DNA of 64,000 bases from the NCBI RefSeq assembly GCF_963665055.1, contig NZ_OY762015.1, positions 2,149,501 to 2,213,500 on the forward strand, given 5' to 3'. A program made the position numbers and the translations under genes. This DNA is from an uncultured Methanobacterium sp. (GTDB taxonomy: Archaea; Methanobacteriota; Methanobacteria; Methanobacteriales; Methanobacteriaceae). Within the stretch, counting starts at the first letter, position 1, and each line of letters begins with the position of its first letter. The notes under the pieces were generated by a model that was not told the origin of the DNA, did no database searches, and saw nothing but the letters and a program-made list of their open reading frames with translations. This document shows positions 41,094 through 49,158 of the stretch, piece after piece.

Positions 41094-42344
41094 TTATTCC
41101 AGACAGTATCTTCCGAACATCCGGGGAACTCGTTTTTTCCAGGCGGTAGGTAAAACAATGTCTATTGCATCATCAACTGTGATTATACCCCTCATTTTAT
41201 CTTTTTCCACGACAGGCAGGGCTATCAAATTATACTTGGCAATTTTCTGGGCGACTTCGTGCTGATCTTCCAGTACATCCACTTCAATAACATCCGGCTG
41301 CATGAAATCCGATACTTTCATGTCTGGATCAGAAAGTAAAATTTCTCTTATAGAAACTACTCCCACTAAATCACCACTTTTTGAAAGAACATACACATAA
41401 TAAATGGTTTCAACGTTTTTAGCCATTTCTCGAAGTGAATCCAGGACCTGTTGAGCAGTGAGGTCCTCTTCCACAGCAGCAAATTCAGTGGTCATTACTC
41501 CACCTGCAGTGTTCTCAGGATATTCAAGTAGTTTACGCAGGTCTTCTGATTCTTCAGGTTCCATGAGATCCAGTAGTTCTTCTGCCTTATCATCAGGTAA
41601 ATCAGCGAGAAGGTCGGCTGCATCATCTGGAGACATTTCATCTAAAAGTTCAGCTGCCCGCTGGCTTTCCATCCCTTCCAGGAGTATAACTTGCCTTTCC
41701 GGAGATACTTCCTCCAAGGTGTCAGCAGCTGCTTCATCATCCAAAGAATTTAAAATTGTTATAGATTCATTAAGTCCCAGTTGGTCCACTATATCTGCTA
41801 TATCTGCAGGGTGAAGCTTTTTAAGCTTTTGTTTAGGGACTTTAAGTTTTAAATTAGAATAATCACTGTTCAATGCATCAATATCTTTCCAGGAGATGAG
41901 ATCTTCCCTTGAATCTATACCCAGAGGTTTGGCAATGCGAGTTAAACTTAATCTTTTCAAAATACCGTGAATACCGATATCAACACCAATAACATGATAA
42001 TAGCCATTTTTAGCTGATAACTTGAGATCGTTAACTCGTCTGATCTTTTTATCCTCAATATCAACCACTTGTCGGTCTAAAACATTAGTAATAAGTTTAA
42101 TATCATTATCTAAGATTGTATACGCTTTAATGTCGTTGATTGGTGTTTTTAGGGTGATTTTTTTTCCTATATCCTCAATACATTTACAGGGAACATTTTT
42201 TACGGTTTTTCCTGAAGTATTCACTGCTATTGCTTTTATTATGGGGTATGTGGTTTCGGATGATACTATCACATCTTTCAGTTTCCCTATTTTTTCTCCA
42301 CTTGGGTCTAGCACTGGTTTTTTTATTAAATCACTTAGGTACAT
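41094..42344 (-). CDS. PRC-barrel/MgtE_N/CBS protein, soluble regulator of the transporter
   Basis: A 416-residue soluble protein. Two PRC-barrel-like segments (1-75 and 80-165), then the MgtE N superhelical domain (about 185-275; LHPADIADIVDQLGLNESI, LEEVSPERQVILLEGMESQRAAELLDEMSPDDAADLLADLP) and a pair of CBS domains (about 283-405). In MgtE the N and CBS parts sense Mg2+ and lock the channel; here the MgtE membrane domain is missing. The start at 42344 follows GGAGGTG by seven bases. It is coupled with the NRAMP-like gene just downstream. Confidence 0.9.
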   Translation of the reverse strand: MYLSDLIKKPVLDPSGEKIGKLKDVIVSSETTYPIIKAIAVNTSGKTVKNVPCKCIEDIGKKITLKTPINDIKAYTILDNDIKLITNVLDRQVVDIEDKKIRRVNDLKLSAKNGYYHVIGVDIGIHGILKRLSLTRIAKPLGIDSREDLISWKDIDALNSDYSNLKLKVPKQKLKKLHPADIADIVDQLGLNESITILNSLDDEAAADTLEEVSPERQVILLEGMESQRAAELLDEMSPDDAADLLADLPDDKAEELLDLMEPEESEDLRKLLEYPENTAGGVMTTEFAAVEEDLTAQQVLDSLREMAKNVETIYYVYVLSKSGDLVGVVSIREILLSDPDMKVSDFMQPDVIEVDVLEDQHEVAQKIAKYNLIALPVVEKDKMRGIITVDDAIDIVLPTAWKKRVPRMFGRYCLE

Positions 42345-42382
42345 TTCTCTCACCTCCTGGGATCAGTGGGTCATTTAGTTGG

Positions 42383-42823
42383 TCAGATTGGAGGTATAAC
42401 TCCTTCTTTAACACGTTCCATTACAATCATCTCTGTTAAATCTTCAACACCATCAATCTGGCGTATTTTACTGGTAACTATCTTGTTGAGCTCTTCAATG
42501 CTGTGAGCCCATACTTTAGTGAGGATATCATATTCTCCAGATACACTGTAAACTTCAGAGACCTCTTCCAGTTTTGATAGTTCTACTTCCACGTTTTCGT
42601 GTTTTTCTGACTCTGTCTGGATTATAATAATGGCAGTGACTTTTAAGCCAGTTGCATCAGTGTCCAGGATCAGAGTGTATTGCTTGATCACAGTTTCTTC
42701 CAGCTTTTTAAGCCGGTTAGAGATGGTTGCGTCAGGTACGTTTATCTCCTTTGACATTTGGGAGAGGGTTATCCTTGAGTTCTTGACCAGGGAACGAATA
42801 ATTTCCGAGTCTATTTCGTCCAT
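42383..42823 (-). CDS. Lrp/AsnC family regulator
   Basis: A 146-residue regulator with an N-terminal helix-turn-helix (MDEIDSEIIRSLVKNSRITLSQMSKEINVPDATISNRLKKLEE, about 1-50) and a C-terminal RAM ligand-binding domain (about 65-140). It lies 39 bases upstream of the PRC-barrel/MgtE_N gene on the same strand and may control that operon. Two copies of TTGGAAGATTACCCA lie about 60 to 105 bases before its start and may be its operator. The effector cannot be read from sequence. Confidence 0.9.
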   Translation of the reverse strand: MDEIDSEIIRSLVKNSRITLSQMSKEINVPDATISNRLKKLEETVIKQYTLILDTDATGLKVTAIIIIQTESEKHENVEVELSKLEEVSEVYSVSGEYDILTKVWAHSIEELNKIVTSKIRQIDGVEDLTEMIVMERVKEGVIPPI

Positions 42824-42884
42824 TTCAAATTCACCACAAATATGTTCTTATACTTAGTATCTTACCACACTACTTATAAAGATG

Positions 42885-42929
42885 TTGGAAGATTACCCAG
42901 ATTGTTCTTATTTTTTGGAAGATTACCCA
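42885..42929. promoter_or_regulatory. Direct repeat upstream of the Lrp gene
   Basis: The 15-mer TTGGAAGATTACCCA occurs at 42885-42899 and 42915-42929, exactly 30 bases apart, and TGTTCTTAT precedes each at about 42843 and 42903. The minus-strand TATA box CTTTATAAG (complement of 42873-42881) is next to the first copy. Repeats on one helix face next to the promoter fit an Lrp-type autoregulatory site. The rest of the 355-base gap 42824-43178 is AT-rich with no gene. Confidence 0.5.
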
Positions 42930-43178
42930 AATAACCATAGGATTATTGAGGTTATTTAAACCGTGTTTTAAAGATTTTATAACTTTAAAAATCCCGAATA
43001 TAACCCCATAATTAAAATAAGAAATTAATAAATTTTAAAAATGGAATTCTTTGAGATTAATTAGGAATTATCCAAGAAATCGATCCGTATCTAAAAAAAT
43101 CTATTCTGTTTGATTAAGATCAATTTATTGAATTAAAAATTTCCATAATTTTATACACATATTCCATTTAAAGGAGGA

Positions 43179-44210
43179 TTAAACCCATACTTTAAACACA
43201 AAATAGCAAGCTTGAGGACTCAAATATTGAATTTTAACCTTTTCAGAAGGAGTTCCCTTAGGAAATCCAGCTAGATAAGTATTAAAAATATTATCCAGAT
43301 TTCCAGATGAATATACATGCAACCAAAGCACAACAGTACTGTTATTGCCCATAATTTCTTTTATTTTACCATTAACAGGGATTGGGTTGTTTTGGAAGAA
43401 TTGAACATTTTCTGTTAGGTTTTCTGGTCGGTCCATCATCCAAACTGCTGATGGGTCTTTTACACGATCCGGATCAGTCATTATATAGAAATCAGTTGAA
43501 TTCAACATTGTTTGATTTACTCGAAAAGGGTAACATATCCATCCTGCTTTTCGGTTTCTGTAATCCACATTTGAATGTGACATATTTCCATTAACACCGT
43601 AATGTGGACATTTTTCCCCCAACTGTTTCTGTTGGGACAATTGAGAGGAGTCTTGAGCATTGATAAAGACCAGTATACTGGTATCAAAGTAATTGCAAAG
43701 AACTGTACGGTTTTCCACCATTATTTCTGTAGAATCAGGGTTTCCACTCATATTTTTTACGTATATTGGTTCTGAAGATGTGTTTACGGGGTAGATCGCC
43801 ATAGCTGATTTGCAATATGAGGGAAGTACATGGCCCACCATTAATTCATCATAACTTTCTTTAAGGCGGTTTATCTTCCGGATACTTATGACATCTGCAT
43901 GAGTTTTCACATCGGTCGCGTTCATATCAGCCAATCCCGGTGTAACCCCACCCAAATCATATAATTCATCCCAATTTTCTGGAGATCCAGGTGTTTTCAC
44001 CAGCATATCTGCACCGGAGATTGTAATTCTTTCCAAAGAATTTCCATAGGCATAATCCTCCATTTTTGAACCAACAATATCCAGTGCATCTGCTGAAACT
44101 CCTAATATGACGGTTATTATCACAAGAGCCAGCATTAAATCCATGGAAAATACCATTCCCCGCTTATCTTCAGTAAATTGATTTTTAGACATATTTATCA
44201 CAGAAATCAT
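43179..44210 (-). CDS. Anchored extracellular protein with pilin-like N-terminus
   Basis: The family is not recognised. The 343-residue protein has a short positive N-terminus, then DKRGMVFSMDLMLALVIITVILG (split here as residues 17-39), a hydrophobic helix like a class III (pilin) signal: a glycine, then four residues, then a hydrophobic stretch. The rest is extracellular, with about ten N-x-S/T sequons and five cysteines, including CPHYGVNGN near residue 200, a motif echoed in the neighbouring gene. It follows that gene by 39 bases, probably in one operon. Confidence 0.6.
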   Translation of the reverse strand: MISVINMSKNQFTEDKRGMVFSMDLMLALVIITVILGVSADALDIVGSKMEDYAYGNSLERITISGADMLVKTPGSPENWDELYDLGGVTPGLADMNATDVKTHADVISIRKINRLKESYDELMVGHVLPSYCKSAMAIYPVNTSSEPIYVKNMSGNPDSTEIMVENRTVLCNYFDTSILVFINAQDSSQLSQQKQLGEKCPHYGVNGNMSHSNVDYRNRKAGWICYPFRVNQTMLNSTDFYIMTDPDRVKDPSAVWMMDRPENLTENVQFFQNNPIPVNGKIKEIMGNNSTVVLWLHVYSSGNLDNIFNTYLAGFPKGTPSEKVKIQYLSPQACYFVFKVWV

Positions 44211-44249
44211 TCAATATCCTTAATTTCAATTTAGAAGTCCTTATTCAAT

Positions 44250-45275
44250 CTAAAAAGTGGGCAATCCATATTTTTGTCTATGGGCATTGTCCAGATAGAG
44301 TTGGAAATTGTGGGTTCCGTTGTTAAAGTAGATGAGTCTACAGCCAGAGTAGGTCCCGTTGGAGCCCGTGTCATTGAAAATAACATGATCCACAGAACTG
44401 GGAGCAGTTGATGAATTATTTAACATCAAAACATTACCAGAGAGATTTGAAAATAAGGTATTGACACACGGTGCGGGTGTGATGAAGGTTTCGATACCAT
44501 TATGGGGGCAGGTACCCTTCCCCTCCAGTCTGCAGAGGAAACAAGAACCGTCATTGCTTTCATGATAAAATCCGTTATCAATGCAATTTTTCAGGTTTAC
44601 GAGTTCATCTGTGTCTCCGTGGAGAGTGTAAGGATCGTATGGGCATTTTTTTATGGATAACGCAGATGTGGCATTTTCATATGCTTCAAAATTTTCGACC
44701 CCCCTTGATTTGAGATATTTTTCCAGGCTGGAACCATAGTATATCCTGTCTCCTTTTATGGTTGCACCTCCATAGTTCCTGCACTTGATGAATGGCAGTG
44801 GATCATAAATAGGGAATGACCCATTGACAAGAGAAATGTTCTGAGTAAGATTTACCTGATGTTTCAGGGTGCCCTTACTAACAGTACACCTTGATTTTAC
44901 TTCCACACAAAATGGATCAAAACCGTTATCCACCTTCAATATTTTACACTCCACCAACATGCCATTACCATTGAATCTTGAACAAAAATTATTCATTCTG
45001 TTCTGTAATTCTTCCTTAACCTCTCTTCTACTGTTTGAAAGTGGTTTTCCACTATGTATAACCTCCAAAGACTTATCTCTAAGCACTTCCCTTCCTATCA
45101 ATGGTAAATTTGCTTCCAGATCCGTGGTAACACCTATAACATCTTGGGAGTTCAAGGTGTCTTGCTGGATATTGGTTTGATCCACAGTCATGTCTACCAA
45201 TACAGTCAACAGCAAAACAGCAGGCAAAATAAGAAAAAATGAAGATAAACTCATCACATAGCCATTATTATTCAT
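44250..45275 (-). CDS. Cys-rich anchored extracellular protein with pilin-like N-terminus
   Basis: The family is not recognised. A 341-residue protein beginning MNNNGYVMSLSSFFLILPAVLLLTV, a single hydrophobic helix with G-x-V-x-S just before it, the same pattern as in its neighbour (G-M-V-F-S). The remainder has 12 cysteines and about ten N-x-S/T sequons, so it is secreted and probably glycosylated and disulfide-linked. The region CPHNGIET resembles CPHYGVNGN of the downstream protein. It is first in the two-gene unit, with 452 non-coding bases upstream. Confidence 0.6.
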   Translation of the reverse strand: MNNNGYVMSLSSFFLILPAVLLLTVLVDMTVDQTNIQQDTLNSQDVIGVTTDLEANLPLIGREVLRDKSLEVIHSGKPLSNSRREVKEELQNRMNNFCSRFNGNGMLVECKILKVDNGFDPFCVEVKSRCTVSKGTLKHQVNLTQNISLVNGSFPIYDPLPFIKCRNYGGATIKGDRIYYGSSLEKYLKSRGVENFEAYENATSALSIKKCPYDPYTLHGDTDELVNLKNCIDNGFYHESNDGSCFLCRLEGKGTCPHNGIETFITPAPCVNTLFSNLSGNVLMLNNSSTAPSSVDHVIFNDTGSNGTYSGCRLIYFNNGTHNFQLYLDNAHRQKYGLPTF

Positions 45276-45727
45276 AATATAGCCTATTTTATTTTTTTAG
45301 TGTCAACTTAAGCCTAATTCACGATGTTGTTCCATTCTTGGTTGACCCCAGAAATTTATTATTTAATATATAAAAAGTAATACAATATAAAGTTATTTCT
45401 AAAACAAAAAATTATATTATCCCCCAGTAAAATAGGATAGAGAAAAAAAGTTCAAACAAAAATATCATCACACATTAGAATATCATCATAATTTGAAAAT
45501 TCCTCATAAATTCAAAATATCCATGATCTTCAAGAAATATCCCTATCATCTATCTAGATCAGGAACCATCCCAATCATAAAACATATAAAAACATCAGAA
45601 ATATATAAGGATTTATAAGAATTAGATTATAAGAATTAGATCAAATTATAAAATCTGAATTAGAATAACTGAATTTTTTCAGCTAAACCATAACCAACAC
45701 AATTAAAATCTTAGCGAGGTATTATAA
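45276..45727. other. Divergent AT-rich gap
   Basis: No gene is visible in these 452 bases between the secreted-protein pair and the DUF35 gene. AT-rich strings with many ATCAT and ATAAG repeats (45460-45660) occur without a clear period; TATA-like strings lie near 45605-45620 for the plus strand. Confidence 0.35.
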
Positions 45728-46126
45728 ATGAAAGATATAGTAAGAGGCTGGCGTCACATCTCCCAAAGATATAATCTCATCGGATCAAAGTGTTTACAAT
45801 GCGGCGAAGTATTTTTCCCCATGAGGGTGATTTGCCCTAAATGCAGACGGAAAGGACAATTAGAACCCATAAAATTCAGCGGAAATGGAAAGATTATGAG
45901 TTACTCTGTTATTCACACACCAACAGATGAATTCAAAAATATATCACCCTATGCTGTGGCTATTATTGAACTGGAAGAAGGAGCCAAAATTACCAGTCAA
46001 ATAGTGGATTGTAACACAGATGACATTGAAATAGGTCAGGAAGTAGAGTTAGTATTCCGGAAAATCAGAGAAGAAGGCGCAGAAGGAGTTATATCCTATG
46101 GTTACAAATTCAAACTCAAACAGTAA
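45728..46126 (+). CDS. DUF35 zinc-ribbon/OB-fold protein
   Basis: A 132-residue protein of the DUF35 (OB-fold, rubredoxin-like zinc ribbon) family: a zinc ribbon CLQCGEVFFPMRVICPKCRRKG, then an OB fold with GKIMSYSVIHTPTDEFKNISPYAVAIIELEEGAKITSQIVDC. Family members bind acyl-CoA substrates and often channel intermediates between thiolase and HMG-CoA synthase; those genes are not next to it here. It overlaps the next gene by 29 bases. Confidence 0.88.
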   Translation: MKDIVRGWRHISQRYNLIGSKCLQCGEVFFPMRVICPKCRRKGQLEPIKFSGNGKIMSYSVIHTPTDEFKNISPYAVAIIELEEGAKITSQIVDCNTDDIEIGQEVELVFRKIREEGAEGVISYGYKFKLKQ

Positions 46127-46547
46127 TGTAGGGATCGTGTTAGTGGGCCACGGCAGCCGACTACCCTATGGTAAAGATGTTCTAAGCCAGTTAGCAGAGA
46201 TTTACAGACAGGAAAGTGATCATCCTGTTGAAGTAGGTTTTATGAACATGAACAAACCTTCTATTCCATCATCCATCAATAAACTAGCCCAAATGGGTGT
46301 GGAAAAAATAGTGGTAACCCCTGTGTTCCTGGCTCCAGGAGTGCACACAACAGAAGACATCCCCCGTATTCTAGGATTGGGTAATGGTGATGAAACTCAT
46401 GAACACAGCCATGAGCATGGACACAGCCACGACCACGGGGAAACAGAGGAAATTCATTTTCACGGGGAGATAATCTACACCGATCCCCTGGGCCCCGATC
46501 CAAAAATCGTTTCCATAATACAGGACAGGGTTAAAGAAGCCCTTTAA
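46098..46547 (+). CDS. cfbA: CbiX/CfbA, sirohydrochlorin cobalt- or nickelochelatase
   Basis: The small CbiX-type chelatase (149 residues) inserts Co into the cobamide precursor and Ni in coenzyme F430 synthesis. It shows VGIVLVGHGSRLPYGKDVLSQLAE with the catalytic-site His, and VTPVFLAPGVHTTEDIPRILGL. Between residues 95 and 115 is a histidine-rich loop (HEHSHEHGHSHDHGE) typical of archaeal CbiX-S. The ATG overlaps the DUF35 gene by 29 bases and is preceded by AAGGAG, which indicates coupled translation. Confidence 0.92.
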   Translation: MVTNSNSNSNVGIVLVGHGSRLPYGKDVLSQLAEIYRQESDHPVEVGFMNMNKPSIPSSINKLAQMGVEKIVVTPVFLAPGVHTTEDIPRILGLGNGDETHEHSHEHGHSHDHGETEEIHFHGEIIYTDPLGPDPKIVSIIQDRVKEAL

Positions 46548-46549
46548 AG

Positions 46550-47620
46550 ATGATGCCTTCTCAAGATTCAAAACATCCAAAAAATCTTAAAATATCCAAT
46601 ATTGGTGAGAAAAACCTTATTAAACGACTTCTATCCCGGAGTCGTGCTTCTCAACCTAATTCTCCTTTTTTTGATGAATTTTATTTTAAAAGTCTCAGTG
46701 ACGATGCTGCCCTCATTGATCTGGGTGATAAATATCTAGTGGTTACTTCTGACCTTTTACTGGAATCAAGTCACCTCCCGTCAGATATGAGCCCAGAAGA
46801 TATGGGTAGGAAGGTAGTGACAGTTAATGTCAGTGACCTGGCAGCCATGGGAGCCAAACCCATTGGTTTTATGCTGTCTCTGGGTTTACCAGAGGATCTT
46901 CCCCTTAATGAATTTGATGGTATAATGGAGGGTGTGCTCAAATCATGCCAGGATTATGAAATGGGCCTTATGGGTGGTGACACCAACCAAGCAGATGAGT
47001 TAATCCTCAGTGGAACCTGCTTAGGAATAGCATATAAAAACAAAGTTCTCATGAAGGAAGGTGCACGGCCAGGGAATGTGGTGGCGGTTACCGGCCCCTT
47101 GGGTGTGGCAGCAGCAGGATTTGAATTTTTATTATCACCACCATTAGTAAAGGAAAATCTTAAAAAGGAACTCAAAACTTCCACCCTGAAATTCATCCAT
47201 AAAAAGGCCATCCAACCTCATGCCAGACTAAAAGAAGGAATTTCACTGGCAAATACTGGTGCAGTGACTTCTGCCACTGATATAACCGATGGTCTGGCCA
47301 GTGAAGTGGGTGAATTGTTGGAAGCTTCCAAAAACAGCGCGGGAATTACTCTTTTTGAAACCATGATCCCCATTACTCCTGAAGTGGAAGAACTGGCTGC
47401 TGCATTAGATCAGGACCCCCTTGATTTCGCCCTTTATTATGGTGAAGACTTTGAACTTCTTTTAACCATTGAAAAAGATGAATTCGAACATTTAAAAGAT
47501 GAATTCAGGCTTCATCAGGTTGGAGTGGTGACAGATTCTGGTAAGATGGAAATAATAGATAAAGATGGTAAAACAAATATATTAGAAGGGAAAGGTTACC
47601 AGCACTTTGTAAATAAATAA
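46550..47620 (+). CDS. thiL: Thiamine-monophosphate kinase
   Basis: ThiL makes thiamine diphosphate from thiamine monophosphate. The 356-residue protein has the AIRS-like fold: SDDAALIDLGDKYLVVTSDLLLESSHLP, VVTVNVSDLAAMGAKPIGFMLSLGLP and MGLMGGDTNQADELILSGTCLG, with metal-binding aspartates. It directly follows cfbA (two bases), so is part of the DUF35-cfbA-thiL run. An N-terminal extension of about 20 residues before the core is unremarkable. Confidence 0.93.
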   Translation: MMPSQDSKHPKNLKISNIGEKNLIKRLLSRSRASQPNSPFFDEFYFKSLSDDAALIDLGDKYLVVTSDLLLESSHLPSDMSPEDMGRKVVTVNVSDLAAMGAKPIGFMLSLGLPEDLPLNEFDGIMEGVLKSCQDYEMGLMGGDTNQADELILSGTCLGIAYKNKVLMKEGARPGNVVAVTGPLGVAAAGFEFLLSPPLVKENLKKELKTSTLKFIHKKAIQPHARLKEGISLANTGAVTSATDITDGLASEVGELLEASKNSAGITLFETMIPITPEVEELAAALDQDPLDFALYYGEDFELLLTIEKDEFEHLKDEFRLHQVGVVTDSGKMEIIDKDGKTNILEGKGYQHFVNK

Positions 47621-47804
47621 AGGTGATTTTAATTTATGAGCCCATCTCAAGAATTTTTATAGACTCAAATAATTTTAATAAGTTATCCATTTAATAAGTT
47701 ATCCAAGAATTTTAATACTATCCTCAGAATTTTAAGAGCTTATCTTCAAAGTAAGAACTATCCCTATTATTTAAAAACATTTCCAATAAATGGGGGTTTA
47801 TAAT

Positions 47805-48809
47805 ATGAAAAAGGAAGCCATACTTTATGAAAAGCTGGATGGAGTTCTTAATTGCCATGTCTGTAATCGTAGCTGTGTTATATCCAATGGTAAAACTGGT
47901 TTTTGCGGGATGAGACAGAATGATAATGGCACCATGTACAGCCTGAATTATGCTTCGGCTTCCTCAGTGGCAGTAGACCCCATTGAAAAAAAGCCCCTTT
48001 TCCATTTTTATCCCGGCAGTCTATCATTTAGCATGGGAAGCATTGGATGCAACTTCCGCTGTCCTTACTGCCAGAACTGGTCCATATCACAGGCAGATCT
48101 TGAGGAAATCGGAACCAGGGATATCCCCCCTGAAGAGGCCATAAAGATGGCAAAAGATAATAACTGCCAGTCCATTTCATGGACCTACAACGAGCCCACC
48201 ATGTGGTTCGAATACACATATGACTCTGCAAAACTGGCCCATAAAAATGATTTGAAAACAGTTTACGTTACCAATGGTTACATGAGTTCGGAATCTCTTG
48301 ATCTAATTGCACCTCATCTTGATGCAGCCAACGTGGATTTGAAGGGGATGTCTGATAAATTTTACCGAGAACTGTGCCAGGCCCGTCTGGAACCTGTGCT
48401 GGAAAACATTCAGGCAATGCATGATAAGGGCATTCATCTAGAAATCACCAACCTGGTGATACCTGGCTACAATGATTCTGAAGAAGACCTCCAATCACTG
48501 GTGAAATTTATGGCTGATGTAGATGTGAACATACCTCTACACTTAACCCGGTTCTATCCCCATTACAAAATGAACCAGGTGCCACCCACTCCGGTAGGAA
48601 CCCTGGAAAAAGCCCACGAAATGGCCCGAGAAGCAGGTATAAAATATGTTTATGTAGGGAACGTTCCAGGGAGTGATGGGGAAAACACCAAATGTCCGGA
48701 TTGTGGAGAACTCCTCATTCACCGGGAGGGATTTAGTGTTGAGTCCAATAATTTGAAGAAAAATAAGGAATGTCCCAGTTGTGGGGCAAAAATCGAAATT
48801 AAGCTTTAA
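47805..48809 (+). CDS. amrS: AmmeMemoRadiSam radical SAM enzyme (AmrS)
   Basis: A radical SAM protein of 334 residues. N-terminal cysteines (CHVCNRSCVISNGKTGFCGMR) precede the SAM cluster motif GCNFRCPYCQNW. The C-terminus has a zinc ribbon, CPDCGELLIHREG and CPSCGAKIEIKL. AmrS belongs to a three-protein system of unknown chemistry with Memo and AMMECR1 proteins, which are not in this window. The start at 47805 uses GGGGG a few bases upstream; the ATG at 47790 lies within that site. Confidence 0.92.
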   Translation: MKKEAILYEKLDGVLNCHVCNRSCVISNGKTGFCGMRQNDNGTMYSLNYASASSVAVDPIEKKPLFHFYPGSLSFSMGSIGCNFRCPYCQNWSISQADLEEIGTRDIPPEEAIKMAKDNNCQSISWTYNEPTMWFEYTYDSAKLAHKNDLKTVYVTNGYMSSESLDLIAPHLDAANVDLKGMSDKFYRELCQARLEPVLENIQAMHDKGIHLEITNLVIPGYNDSEEDLQSLVKFMADVDVNIPLHLTRFYPHYKMNQVPPTPVGTLEKAHEMAREAGIKYVYVGNVPGSDGENTKCPDCGELLIHREGFSVESNNLKKNKECPSCGAKIEIKL

Positions 48810-48934
48810 TATATTTTCATATAATTGATAAAATTCATTAACCCCTATAAAACTTCACCGGACCATTAATTGAAAAAAAGATATAATTAAAAATGGCTAA
48901 TTAGGGCTAATTAAAAATAGCGATTTAAAAAAAT

Positions 48935-49122
48935 GGCTATTACATTAAGGCTATTACATTAAGGCTATTACATTAAGGCTATTACATTAAGGCTATTACA
49001 TTAAGGCTATTACATTAAGGCTATTAATTAAGGCTATTAATTAAGGCTATTAATTAAGGCTATTAATTAAGGCTATTAATTAAGGCTATTAATTAAGGCT
49101 ATTAATTAAGGCTATTAATTAA
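48935..49122 (+). repeat. Tandem array of 14-mers followed by 13-mers
   Basis: Six perfect copies of GGCTATTACATTAA (48935-49018) are followed without break by eight perfect copies of GGCTATTAATTAA (49019-49122). The two unit types differ by one base change plus one deletion (ACATTAA to AATTAA), and each is internally homogeneous. Weaker relatives (GGGCTAATTA) occur at 48904-48913. It lies between two convergent genes, amrS and the UbiD-family gene, so is not a promoter. No hairpin or ORF is evident. It is not CRISPR, since there are no spacers. Confidence 0.95.
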
Positions 49123-49158
49123 AAAAATCTAAAAAAAGGTAGAATTAGTATTAAATAC

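Noticed and set aside
48935..49122. Possible CRISPR array
   Set aside because: The units are directly abutting with no spacers, too short (13-14 bp), and no cas genes are nearby.
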